This document shows, piece after piece, positions 18,226-26,912 of a stretch of 64,000 bases of DNA (position 1 is the first letter of the stretch; the number at the start of each line of letters is the position of its first letter). Source of the stretch: Thiotrichaceae bacterium (GTDB lineage: Bacteria > Pseudomonadota > Gammaproteobacteria > Beggiatoales > Beggiatoaceae); assembly GCA_029939505.1 (NCBI GenBank), contig JAOZSV010000002.1, forward strand, positions 17,741 through 81,740. Reading direction: 5' to 3'. A program made the translations under genes and the position numbers. The notes beneath the pieces were generated by a model. The model did no database searches. It was not told the origin of the DNA and was given only the letters and a program-made list of their open reading frames with translations.

Positions 18226-18533
18226 TAACGTAACTACTCAGTCTTAAAGCGTTTTCGATTCGAGGTTCAAGTTTTTTTTACTGAAAAAAACTTGAACCTC
18301 GAATTTAGTTTTCAAAAAAACTAAAACCTCGAACTTCAATACGCACAAAGCTGAAGCGTTGTACTCCAATACGCACAAAGCTGAAGCGTTGTACTCCAAT
18401 ACGCACATGAAGCGTTTTCGAGGTTTTCGTTTTCAAAAAAACTAAAACCTCGAACTCCATTCGAGGCTAAAGTTTTTTTAAAGAAAAAACTTTAGCCTCG
18501 AACACATTTCAAGGCTAACCGCTGAGTAATTAC
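18226..18533 (+). repeat. Composite repeat with gtaactactcag ends
   Basis: A stretch of about 300 bases is bounded by inverted ends gtaactactcag...ctgagtaattac. Inside it are four hairpins of the TCGAGG/CCTCGA family with different arm sequences (ttcaag, ttttag, ttttcg, gctaaag). Also inside are three 'caaagctgaagcgttgtactccaatacgca' units. A shorter copy of the same composite, in the opposite orientation, lies at about 32590-32742. The remaining 18098-18225 and 18534-18654 hold no gene. Confidence 0.7.
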
Positions 18534-18654
18534 AAATTATGATATTTTAATAACACCTTCGCTAAAGGATTTAAAAAATTTTTAGCGATGATTAAAAAAC
18601 CGAAAATTTAACCCTAAATTTAACCCTGAGCAGTATAGAAATTAAAATAAGACA

Positions 18655-19653
18655 ATGAAATTAGAAATACTCAAATGTCATGGATCTGGAAACGATTTCA
18701 TACTTATTAATGAATATGAACGTATCTTGTTTTCAGAAGAACAACGGATTACTTTATCACAATTTTTATGCGATAGAAAGGGGGTACTCGGTGCCGATGG
18801 CATTCTCTTTTTCCAAAAGAGCGAAAAGGCTAATGGCAAAATGAGAATGTTTAACCCCGATGGTTCAGAGGCGGAAATGTGTGGCAATGGTTTAAGATGT
18901 TTAGGCAGATTCGCTTATGAACAATTTGGCACCAATTCCATTTTAATTGAGACACTTAAAGGCTTATCCCAGATCATTAAAGATGATGATATTCATAAGG
19001 GTGTAGAAACCTATCAGGCGGAGTTAAGTACAGTTTCACTGCAAACGCAAGATATTCCGATTTTGATCAACAAGCCATCACTGATTTCACAGTCGCTTAC
19101 CGCATTATCAACACGCTTAAAGTTTACTGCGGTTAGTATGCCCAATCCGCATATCGTGTCAATAGTCGATAATATTTCTGATCAAGGCAAAAGTTTTTGC
19201 GGAACAAAAACTTTTGCCTCAATTGCGGAACTTGAGCAGATAGGCGAAAAATCAAATCAACTCACTACACTCTTTCCTAATGGGGTTAATGTCAATTTTT
19301 GTCAAATTCTTGATGATTCATCTATTTATGTGAGAACTTATGAAAGGGGAGTTGGCTTAACCCAATCCTGTGGTAGTGGCATGTCTGCCTCATCATTGGT
19401 ATCTTGTCTTTTAGGGCATCACGTCTTTGGAAAAACAATTAATGTTTATAATCAGGGCGGATTAGTGCGTTGTAAACCTTTAGTGACTAATCAAGATCAT
19501 TATTCTGTTTTCTTATCTGGTAATGCGACTTTTATATTTAGTGGAATGTTTGATTTTTCAAATTTGAGTCATTTCACTGTTGAATGTGGCAAGATTTTTG
19601 TAAATGAAATTCAGAATTATGAAAAATTCACAGATTACTGTACTTTACTTTAA
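18655..19653 (+). CDS. dapF: Diaminopimelate epimerase (with in-frame palindrome)
   Basis: DapF interconverts LL- and meso-diaminopimelate for lysine and peptidoglycan synthesis, using two active-site cysteines. Both are present: FNPDGSEAEMCGNGLRCLGRF (Cys76) and LTQSCGSGMSASSLVS. The N-terminus (MKLEILKCHGSGNDFILIN) and SMPNPHIVSIVD are typical. Two features are odd. First, around residues 177-189 (QGKSFCGTKTFAS) the DNA is a palindrome, ggcaaaagtttttg-cggaa-caaaaacttttgcc, resembling the dispersed hairpins, inserted without breaking the frame. Second, the protein is longer than the usual ~275 residues and carries an unmatched C-terminal tail (FDFSNLSHFTVECGKIFVNEIQNYEKF). It may be a divergent DapF paralogue rather than the housekeeping copy. 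Confidence 0.85.
   Translation: MKLEILKCHGSGNDFILINEYERILFSEEQRITLSQFLCDRKGVLGADGILFFQKSEKANGKMRMFNPDGSEAEMCGNGLRCLGRFAYEQFGTNSILIETLKGLSQIIKDDDIHKGVETYQAELSTVSLQTQDIPILINKPSLISQSLTALSTRLKFTAVSMPNPHIVSIVDNISDQGKSFCGTKTFASIAELEQIGEKSNQLTTLFPNGVNVNFCQILDDSSIYVRTYERGVGLTQSCGSGMSASSLVSCLLGHHVFGKTINVYNQGGLVRCKPLVTNQDHYSVFLSGNATFIFSGMFDFSNLSHFTVECGKIFVNEIQNYEKFTDYCTLL
19186..19218 (+). mobile_element. In-frame palindromic insert within dapF
   Basis: Fourteen-base arms ggcaaaagtttttg and caaaaacttttgcc surround a five-base loop. The flanking coding sequence fits DapF, while the intervening peptide has no family counterpart that I recognise. The arms follow the same plan as the intergenic hairpins (purine/pyrimidine outer bases, aaagttttt core), so this is probably an exapted copy. 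Confidence 0.6.
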
Positions 19654-20102
19654 GGAAAATTTTTTGTTTGAATCAGAATTTTCAGAATGAAATATTTAAC
19701 ATAAATTATTGATTTATAAGGCTTTTTAAATTTATTGAAACCAATCAGTTCGATTCTAAAATCCATTCGAGGCTAAAGTTTTTTCTTTAAAAAAACTTTA
19801 GCCTCGAATGTACTATATTGAATACAAATTGAGTACAACGGATTTAGGAATATAACGGATTAAGTACCATCAGTATTGAAACCAATCCGTTTTTCAGCCT
19901 AAAGTTTTTTAAAGAAAAACTTTAGGCTGAAATTCTAAAATCCGTTGTACTTATTTTTATTCTGAAAATTCTCAAATTCTGAAAATTCTGATTCAATATG
20001 TAGGGGAAATTTTTATGTGATTATTCCCGTTTTTTTAAAGAAATTAGCCTCAAAACGTGATCATTAAATAAAAACAATAAATATTCAGGATTAAAATAGA
20101 TT
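19654..20102 (+). repeat. Nested inverted repeats upstream of cheY
   Basis: Outer arms are gtttgaatcagaattttcagaat (about 19664-19688) and attctgaaaattctgattcaa (about 19976-19996). Inside these are arms gagtacaacggatttaggaat (about 19833) and attctaaaatccgttgtactt (about 19931-19951). There are also two hairpins of the ggctaaagtttttt family (19764-19808 and about 19898-19932). The stretch may carry the chemotaxis operon promoter near its right end, but I cannot point to one with confidence. No gene is seen. Confidence 0.65.
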
Positions 20103-20468
20103 ATGAGCTACAAAATTTTAATTTGTGACGACTCAGCTGCTATACGACAACTCGTGAAATTGATATTGACGACTTATGAATATGAGGTGATAGAAGCTGA
20201 TGATGGTTTGCAAGGATTAGCGTTGGCAAAAAAACATCAATTTGATTTAATTATCACGGATGTCAATATGCCAAATATGGATGGATTAAACTTAGTGCGT
20301 GAATTACGCACATTACCAAAGTATCAGTTTACACCTATCTTACTAATGACGACTGATCCCGATTCACAAACAAAGAAAGAGGCTAAGTCGGCGGGTGCAA
20401 CGGGATGGATTATTAAACCATTTGATCCAGACAAGTTAATTGCCGCTGTTAGAAAAGTGTTGAGGTAA
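20103..20468 (+). CDS. cheY: CheY-type response regulator
   Basis: A single receiver domain of 121 residues with no output domain, as in CheY. The acidic pocket (ICDDS, residues 8-11), the phospho-acceptor aspartate in LIITDVNMPNMDG (Asp53), the conserved threonine in PILLMTTD and the lysine in GWIIKPFDPDKL are all present. It is expected to be phosphorylated by the neighbouring CheA and to signal to flagellar or pilus motors. It starts the block cheY-cheA-cheW-mcp, with cheA only six bases downstream. Confidence 0.92.
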   Translation: MSYKILICDDSAAIRQLVKLILTTYEYEVIEADDGLQGLALAKKHQFDLIITDVNMPNMDGLNLVRELRTLPKYQFTPILLMTTDPDSQTKKEAKSAGATGWIIKPFDPDKLIAAVRKVLR

Positions 20469-20474
20469 CCAACT

Positions 20475-22631
20475 ATGCCAGTGGATTTAGCAGAAATTCG
20501 TGAAATTTTTTTTGAAGAAAGTGTTGAGAATCTCAATAGGATGGAATCGAATTTACTCGAATTGGAAAAAGGAACTGTTGATAGTGAACTCATCAACAGT
20601 ATCTTTCGTGGTGCCCATTCGATTAAAGGGGGGGCTGGCATATTTAACTTTGAAGAAATCATTGCCTTTGCACATATCATGGAAACTTTGCTTGATGATA
20701 TGCGCCATGAAAAACAGGTTATAACGCCTTCAGTGATTGATTTATTGTTACGCTCAGTGGATGCCCTGCGAATGATGTTATTAGCCGTCAAAGAGGAAAG
20801 TGACTATGATGTTCAAGAAGTACAGGCTTGTCAAAATGAACTGAAAAATGTTTTAAATGTGCCGACAAAGAAAAGTGATGAAAAAGAAAGTCTTGAAGAA
20901 GAAAGTGATGAAAAAGCAACCTCTGAATCTTCTAAATCTTCTGAATCTTCTGAGTTAAAAGAGCCAGCCACCTCTGACACGTCAACAACGGGATGGCATA
21001 TCGTCTTTAAGCCCAACTTGTCTATGCTGAAAACGGGTAATGATCCGATTAATCTGTTTGATGAATTAAAACGTTTAGGGGATTTAGAAGTTAAGGTAGA
21101 TATAAGCCAAATACCCACTTTTTCTGATCTGGATGTACAAGCATGTCATTTAAGTTGGGAACTCATTTTACGTGCTGATGTTAAACTGGCTGCTCTTGAA
21201 GAGATTTTTGATTGGGTAGAAGACGAATGCGAATTACATATTACGGCTTTAGAGGAATTTTCATCGCCGCAAGAAACAGAATCCCCTCTTGAAAAAAGTG
21301 AAGAATTTATCATTGATAAATGTGAAGGGGCAGTTAATCAAATTGAACAACCCATTCCCCACTTTAAAAAAGAAACAAATAGGGAAGAGATTTCTCAGCT
21401 AAAAACCGCCCCGATTGAACATAAAAAAAAGGTTCATCACCAGACAGAAGCCAATTCTATTCGTGTCAGTATTAACAAAATTGATGATCTAATTAATATG
21501 GTTGGTGAATTGGTAATTACCCAATCCATGTTGGAACAATTTGGAGATAATTTTGACAGTTCACGTATTAGCCAATTGCGCGATGGCTTATCACAATTAG
21601 AACGTAATAGCCGTGAATTACAAGAAAGCGTCATGCGTATTCGCATGTTACCTATCAGTTATTCATTTAATCGCTTTCCGCGCCTAGTTCACGATTTAAG
21701 TTTACAATTAAGCAAAAAAGTTGAATTAAAATTATCAGGTGAACATACTGAATTAGATAAAACAGTATTAGAAAAAATGAGTGATCCGCTGGTACATTTG
21801 GTGCGTAATGCCCTTGATCATGGCATTGAAACACCAGTACAACGTCAAGCGGCGGGCAAGTCTGAAACGGGAGAATTGCGCCTCCACGCTTTTCATCAAG
21901 GGGGCAATATTATTATTCAAATCAGCGATGATGGGGCAGGTTTTGATTTGGATAAAATCCGTGCTAAGGCGATACAACAAGATTTGTTAAATCCTGATGA
22001 TCATCCTAGCGAAGAAGAGTTATATGATCTGATTTTTCAGCCGGGCTTTACGACTGTAGAGGAAGTGAGTAATTTATCGGGGCGTGGTGTAGGCATGGAC
22101 GTGGTGCGCCGTAATATTCGTGCATTAGGGGGTACAATTCATGTTGAATCTAAACAAGGAGAAGGCTCAACTTTCAATGTCCGTCTTCCACTGACCTTAG
22201 CCATTTTAGATGGGCAATTAGTGCGTGTTGGGCAAGAAATTTACATTTTATCCTTACTTTCTATTATTGAATCACTGCGTGTTCAAACAAAATTAGTGAA
22301 TTCTTATGGAGGCTCTGCTGAAGTGTATAAGTTACGCGATGAATACATTCCTATTTTGCGCTTGTATGATTTGTTTGACATTATACCCAGCACGACTCAA
22401 TTAGAACAAGGTATATTAGTGATTGCTGAAGGCGAAGGTCAAAAAATTGGATTATTTGTTGATGAACTACTTTCTCAACAACAAATTGTGATTAAAAGTT
22501 TAGAAAGTAATTATAAAAAAATACAAGGCATTTTTGGCGCAACCATTTTAGGCAATGGTAGTGTGGCTTTAATTTTAGATGTTGCTGGATTAATTCAACG
22601 TTTTCATCATATCGATTTTCAGGAAAACTGA
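20475..22631 (+). CDS. cheA: Chemotaxis histidine kinase CheA
   Basis: CheA autophosphorylates in response to chemoreceptors and passes phosphate to CheY/CheB. The 718-residue protein has an N-terminal HPt (P1) domain with FRGAHSIKGGAG (His48) and a low-complexity Ser/Glu linker (EEESDEKATSESSKSSESSE). A second region contains HIVFKPNLSMLKTGNDPINLFDELKRLG. The P3 dimerisation helices (IRVSINKIDDLINMVGELVITQSML) are followed by the ATPase domain with DPLVHLVRNALDHGIE, ISDDGAGFD and LSGRGVGMDVVRRNI, and a C-terminal CheW-like P5 domain. It is complete. The internal serine-rich repeat is variable in the family. Confidence 0.94.
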   Translation: MPVDLAEIREIFFEESVENLNRMESNLLELEKGTVDSELINSIFRGAHSIKGGAGIFNFEEIIAFAHIMETLLDDMRHEKQVITPSVIDLLLRSVDALRMMLLAVKEESDYDVQEVQACQNELKNVLNVPTKKSDEKESLEEESDEKATSESSKSSESSELKEPATSDTSTTGWHIVFKPNLSMLKTGNDPINLFDELKRLGDLEVKVDISQIPTFSDLDVQACHLSWELILRADVKLAALEEIFDWVEDECELHITALEEFSSPQETESPLEKSEEFIIDKCEGAVNQIEQPIPHFKKETNREEISQLKTAPIEHKKKVHHQTEANSIRVSINKIDDLINMVGELVITQSMLEQFGDNFDSSRISQLRDGLSQLERNSRELQESVMRIRMLPISYSFNRFPRLVHDLSLQLSKKVELKLSGEHTELDKTVLEKMSDPLVHLVRNALDHGIETPVQRQAAGKSETGELRLHAFHQGGNIIIQISDDGAGFDLDKIRAKAIQQDLLNPDDHPSEEELYDLIFQPGFTTVEEVSNLSGRGVGMDVVRRNIRALGGTIHVESKQGEGSTFNVRLPLTLAILDGQLVRVGQEIYILSLLSIIESLRVQTKLVNSYGGSAEVYKLRDEYIPILRLYDLFDIIPSTTQLEQGILVIAEGEGQKIGLFVDELLSQQQIVIKSLESNYKKIQGIFGATILGNGSVALILDVAGLIQRFHHIDFQEN

Positions 22632-22861
22632 GGAGCTCTTGCAAAACTCGCTTTTTCGAGTTTCGAGCTTAGAAATCGAGGCTAAAGTTTTTTTGAAGAA
22701 AAAACTTTAGCCTCGATTCGATTTTTTTCAAAAATCGGATTTCTTAAACCTCGTGTGTTCAGAGTTTTGCAAGAACCTCTGAGTACAACTTTTTTCAAAA
22801 ATCGGATTTCTTAAACCTCGCCCGATTGTGAAAATTCTGATTCAAACAGGAAAATTTTTCT
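22632..22861 (+). repeat. Nested repeat insertion between cheA and cheW
   Basis: The outer unit, cttgcaaaactcgctttttcgag...cttagaaat...cgatttttttcaaaaatcggatttcttaaacc, is the same repeat as at 37690-37766 in the opposite orientation. Here it is split by a 39-base hairpin, cgaggctaaagtttttttgaagaaaaaactttagcctcg (22677-22715). A second partial copy (tttttcaaaaatcggatttcttaaacctcg) lies at about 22790-22820, and a 'gaaaattctgattcaaac' unit at about 22829. This shows one repeat inserted into another. No gene is seen. Confidence 0.75.
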
Positions 22862-23368
22862 ATGACAAGTGAAACCACCAAAATCACTAAAAAATATCTC
22901 ACTTTTTTTTTAGCAAAAGAAGAATATGCAGTAGATATTTTATGTGTACAAGAAATAAAAGGTTGGAACAAAGCGACTACAATACCCAATACACCTGACT
23001 ATATTTCTGGTGTTATTAATTTACGGGGGACGATTATACCGATTATTGATTTACGCTTGCGTTTTAATCTCGAATGTCAGGATTATGGACCAATGACTGT
23101 TGTTATAGTCGTTAAAGTCGTCTCCTCTGGAAAGAAAGAACGCATCATGGGTATCGTTGTTGATGCCGTATCGGATGTTCATGATGTTGCTGAAGACGAG
23201 ATTAAACCGCCCCCTAATTTTGGGAGTATCATCAGCACCGAATTTGTGAAAGGGCTGGCGACAGTAAAAGACAAAATGGTAATCGTGTTAGACATTGATC
23301 TTTTGCTTAATTCCCAGGAATTAGCTATTGTTGAAAGCCTTTCTGATGAATTGTTAACTGAACATTGA
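22862..23368 (+). CDS. cheW: Chemotaxis coupling protein CheW
   Basis: CheW links chemoreceptors to CheA at the membrane-associated array. The 168-residue protein is a single CheW domain: YLTFFLAKEEYAVDILCVQEIKGWNKATTIPNTPDYISGVINLRGTIIPIIDLRLRF, then MGIVVDAVSDVHDVAEDEIKPPPNFGS and VKGLATVKDKMVIVLDIDLLLN. The conserved arginine in NLRG is present. The next gene, an MCP, follows after 22 bases. Confidence 0.93.
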   Translation: MTSETTKITKKYLTFFLAKEEYAVDILCVQEIKGWNKATTIPNTPDYISGVINLRGTIIPIIDLRLRFNLECQDYGPMTVVIVVKVVSSGKKERIMGIVVDAVSDVHDVAEDEIKPPPNFGSIISTEFVKGLATVKDKMVIVLDIDLLLNSQELAIVESLSDELLTEH

Positions 23369-23390
23369 TAACTAAACACAGGTAATTAAT

Positions 23391-26108
23391 ATGTTATTTA
23401 TTGCTAATTTGAAAATCAAATACAAACTGATGTTAATGCTCTTTTTTCCTCTCGTCGGATTATTACATTTTTCCAGTAATCTTATGATTGAAAAATCGCA
23501 TATCGCCAGAGATATGGAAGGATTAGCGGAATTAACGCAATTGTCAAAACATCTCAGTCATATCGTCCATGCAATTCAATTGGAACGGGGCGCAAGTAGC
23601 TTGTTTTTGAAAAGTCAAGGTCAAAAATTCTCCAAGAGACTCAGCCAATATCGTACTGAAACCGATGAATCCATCACGATATTAAGGGATTATTTACAAA
23701 AACTTGATAGCCAGCAATTTGAGAGCGATCTTAACACGAAACTCGCTCAGATGTTAAAAATGTTGAAGCACGTTAAATATCTCCGTACCGATGTAACAAG
23801 CCTGAAAATTCAACAACCTAAAGCCGTAGAACGCTATACTGAGATTAACGATACTTTATTTAAATTTCTGATACAGTCTTCTCAATACGCCAACTATAAA
23901 GACGTTCTTCCACTCAAACTCGCCTATATTAATCTCTTAAATGCAAAGGAAAAAGCAGGATTAGAACGCGCTTTGTTATCAGCCGTGTTTAGTCAAAAAT
24001 CACTTGAACCGGGACAATTCCGACAGTTTATTAAACTGGTTTCAGTGCAAAAAGCCTATTTGAATCATGATGTCATGCTTTATCTGACTGAGGAACAAAG
24101 AAAATTTCTAAATACACAATTATCATCAGGTCAATTTATCAAAGAAACCACAAGAATGCGTGAAATGGTTTACGCGGCTAGAACGACTAATGGCAAACTG
24201 CAAACAACAGTTGAACCTGAATATTGGTTTAAAATGCAAACCGGTAAAATTGATCTCTTCAAAAAAGTGGAGGATAAATTGGCTCACGATTTATATCTTA
24301 AAGCGGATAAAAATCATAAAGTCGCTAAGACTGATTTTTTTATCCTAATCATTGTGATGATGAGCATCATTATCTTGGCAACCCTGTTTTTTGTCATTAT
24401 CTTGACAGATACCACTCAACGTCTCAGTAAAGCCGTATGGATTGCCAACGAGATTGCCAACGGAAATTTGAATAATCAAATTGAACTCTCATATAAGGAT
24501 GAAACTGGATTGCTTAGTCATGCCCTTAATTCTATGCAAACCCAATTACGTGAACGCATTGAAAATGAAAAACAGGTTGCTGAGGAAGCCTTGCGTATTA
24601 ACCGTGCGTTAGATAAAGCAACAACCAATATCCTGATTACCGACAAGGATTACAACATTATCTACCTCAACGAAGCCGCGCAAAGTCTATTTCAAACAGA
24701 GGAAGAGAATATTCGCAAATCCCTCAAGAATTTTGATGCCAATCATTTAATCGGTGCAAATTTTAATCTTTTTCATCAAAAAAACATTGAACAATTATCG
24801 TTATTAAAAGGATTAACAGGCAGCCACTTGGCAAAAATCGCTATTGATGATTTGGCACTTGAACATATCATTACCCCCGTGAACAATATCAATGGTGAAC
24901 GTTTAGGTATGGTGGTTGAGTTTAACAATCGTACCATCGAAGTGGCGACTGAACAAGAAATTAATCGAGTTTTGCAAGCTGCCTCTCAAGGCGATCTTCA
25001 ACAACGTATCCATCTCGAAAACAAAAGTGGATTTTTCAAAACCTTCAGCGAAGGTATCAATCAAATCATGGATTCCAACCAACTTGCGGTTGAAGACATT
25101 ATGCGCCTTATCGCTGCCCTAGCCAACGGAGATTTGACTAAACAAATTGAAAATAAGTATATCGGCATTTTTGGACAATTAAAAAATGACATCAACTCAA
25201 CTGTAGATAAGTTGACAGATATTATGACGGCAATATTGTTAATGGCGAGATCACTTAATAACACCGCCGAAAATATCTCAGAAGACAATATCAACCTCAG
25301 TCACCGTACCAAAGCACAAGCCGCATCGCTAGAAGAAACCGCCGCCAGTATGGAACAAATAACCAGTACTGTGCAGCAAAATACAGATCATGCACAGCAA
25401 GCCAGCTGTTTAGCGGTTGATGCGAAAAACGGTGCCGAGCAAGGAGGTGAAGTCGTTGGAGCCACCATACAGGCTATGACAGAAATCAGTCACAGCAGCC
25501 AAAAAATCACTGATATTATTGGGGTTATTGATAATATTGCTTTTCAAACCAATCTGTTAGCACTCAATGCTGCTGTTGAAGCCGCCAGGGCTGGTGAACA
25601 AGGGCGAGGTTTTGCAGTAGTCGCAACTGAAGTGCGTAGCCTTGCACAACGCAGTGCATCTGCGGCAAAAGAAATCAAGGCGTTGATAAAAGATAGTGTT
25701 TGTAAAGTCAAAGAGGGTACAAAACTCGCCAATAAATCGGGTGAAAACCTAAAAGAAATTGTTCTTGCTGCAAAAAAAGTCAGTGAAATCATTACGGAAA
25801 TTGCCACTGCTAATCATGAACAATCTTTAGGTATCCATCAGATTAACAAAGCAGTTGCACAAATGGACGAAATGACTCAAAAAAATGCCGATTTAGTTGA
25901 AGTCGCCACCACTGCAAGTAATGACATGAAAGAACAAGCACAGACACTTAAAGAACAAGTTTCCTTTTTTAAAGTGACAGAAGGGGAATTACATCAAGAG
26001 AGCATTCAGAACGCTTTAGTCATTGATCATCCAACTATTCACGTGGAGGAAATCCCTAAACGTTCAGCACCTTCTTTTTATAAAGAGACTGACTGGGAAG
26101 ATTTTTGA
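23391..26108 (+). CDS. Methyl-accepting chemotaxis protein with NIT sensor and PAS domain
   Basis: A 905-residue chemoreceptor. After an N-terminal membrane segment comes a NIT-type nitrate/nitrite sensor region ([32 protein letters not shown]). A second membrane segment (about 310-335, [22 protein letters not shown]) leads to a HAMP domain ([31 protein letters not shown]). A PAS-like domain follows ([30 protein letters not shown]), then a second HAMP-like segment, and last the MCP signalling domain with the hairpin tip [40 protein letters not shown]. It ends in ETDWEDF, resembling the CheR-binding tail of some receptors. It is co-oriented with cheW, 22 bases away. Confidence 0.9.
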   Translation: MLFIANLKIKYKLMLMLFFPLVGLLHFSSNLMIEKSHIARDMEGLAELTQLSKHLSHIVHAIQLERGASSLFLKSQGQKFSKRLSQYRTETDESITILRDYLQKLDSQQFESDLNTKLAQMLKMLKHVKYLRTDVTSLKIQQPKAVERYTEINDTLFKFLIQSSQYANYKDVLPLKLAYINLLNAKEKAGLERALLSAVFSQKSLEPGQFRQFIKLVSVQKAYLNHDVMLYLTEEQRKFLNTQLSSGQFIKETTRMREMVYAARTTNGKLQTTVEPEYWFKMQTGKIDLFKKVEDKLAHDLYLKADKNHKVAKTDFFILIIVMMSIIILATLFFVIILTDTTQRLSKAVWIANEIANGNLNNQIELSYKDETGLLSHALNSMQTQLRERIENEKQVAEEALRINRALDKATTNILITDKDYNIIYLNEAAQSLFQTEEENIRKSLKNFDANHLIGANFNLFHQKNIEQLSLLKGLTGSHLAKIAIDDLALEHIITPVNNINGERLGMVVEFNNRTIEVATEQEINRVLQAASQGDLQQRIHLENKSGFFKTFSEGINQIMDSNQLAVEDIMRLIAALANGDLTKQIENKYIGIFGQLKNDINSTVDKLTDIMTAILLMARSLNNTAENISEDNINLSHRTKAQAASLEETAASMEQITSTVQQNTDHAQQASCLAVDAKNGAEQGGEVVGATIQAMTEISHSSQKITDIIGVIDNIAFQTNLLALNAAVEAARAGEQGRGFAVVATEVRSLAQRSASAAKEIKALIKDSVCKVKEGTKLANKSGENLKEIVLAAKKVSEIITEIATANHEQSLGIHQINKAVAQMDEMTQKNADLVEVATTASNDMKEQAQTLKEQVSFFKVTEGELHQESIQNALVIDHPTIHVEEIPKRSAPSFYKETDWEDF

Positions 26109-26125
26109 GATTTGAAAAAAGTTTT

Positions 26126-26335
26126 TGAGTCCAACGCTATTTTGGAGTCCAACGCTTTGGAAATAGGAGTCCAACGCTTTAGCTTTGGAAACAGGAGTCC
26201 AACGCTTTAGCTTTGGAAACAGGAGTCCAACGCTTTAGCTTTGGATTTTGGAGTCCAACGCTTTAGCTTTTGGAGTCCAACGCTTTGGATTTTCGAGTCC
26301 AACGCTTTAGCTTTGGATTTTGGAGTCATAAACTG
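26126..26335 (+). repeat. Array of 'ggagtccaacgctttagctttgg' units
   Basis: About eight copies of the core 'agtccaacgct(ttagctttgg)' lie head to tail, separated by 'aaacagg' or 'attttgg' spacers. A shorter array in the opposite orientation (caaagctaaagcgttggactcc) lies at about 26666-26790, on the other side of the transposon-like element at 26352-26620. The whole forms a large imperfect inverted structure between the two receptor genes. Confidence 0.8.
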
Positions 26336-26351
26336 ATTTAAAATAAAATAG

Positions 26352-26620
26352 CTTTGTACAGGACATTTTTTTATAAGTTATTGATTTAATTTGCTTTCCA
26401 TTGTTAGAATCAGAATTTAAGAATTTAAGAATTTAAGAATTGAAAACATCATAAGTCATGTAGGTCGGGTTAGATGGCGTCGCAACGTAACCCGACATTT
26501 ATCTACTAAAACATCGAATGCTTTCGCCTCGAATTGAATTTTTAGGAAAATGTCGGGTTACTTTGCGACGCCAGCTAACCCGACCTACATAGCTAACAAT
26601 AAAAAATGTCCTGTACAAAG
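26352..26620 (+). mobile_element. MITE-like element with 20-bp inverted ends and 9-bp target duplication
   Basis: The left end ctttgtacaggacatttttt (26352-26371) and the right end aaaaaatgtcctgtacaaag (26601-26620) are exact inverse complements. They are flanked on both sides by the same nine bases, ataaaatag (26343-26351 and 26621-26629), a classic target-site duplication. Inside is a long palindrome (tgtaggtcgggttag...ctaacccgacctaca). The 269-base element has no transposase gene and would need one from elsewhere. A related element is at 36418-36583. Confidence 0.85.
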
Positions 26621-26665
26621 ATAAAATAGTTAAAAATTGACCGTTTTTATAAATGTCGTTCTGTA

Positions 26666-26790
26666 CTCCAAAATCATTCCAAAGCTAAAGCGTTGGACTC
26701 CTATTTCCAATGCTAAAGCGTTGGACTCCAAAATTATTCCAAAGCGTTGGACTCCAAAATTATTCCAAAGCGTTGTATTCCAAAATCATT
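26666..26790 (-). repeat. Array of 'agtccaacgctttag' units, reverse orientation
   Basis: About four units read 'caaagctaaagcgttggactcc(aaaattattc)' on the plus strand. This is the inverse of the array at 26126-26335. The next 120 bases up to the second receptor gene show no gene. Confidence 0.7.
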
Positions 26791-26912
26791 CCAAATTAAA
26801 ACTTTACATCTCCTCAAATAAAGCCTAAAATACTTTGCTCAGTCAACAATCATAGCGATAAAAGACTTCACGCTATTTTTGAAATATCGTATTAACCGTT
26901 AACAAATTAACA

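Noticed and set aside
19663-20000. Possible small RNA from the nested inverted repeats before cheY
   Set aside because: The same units occur in many gaps, so the folding potential reflects repeats. No promoter-terminator pair is visible.
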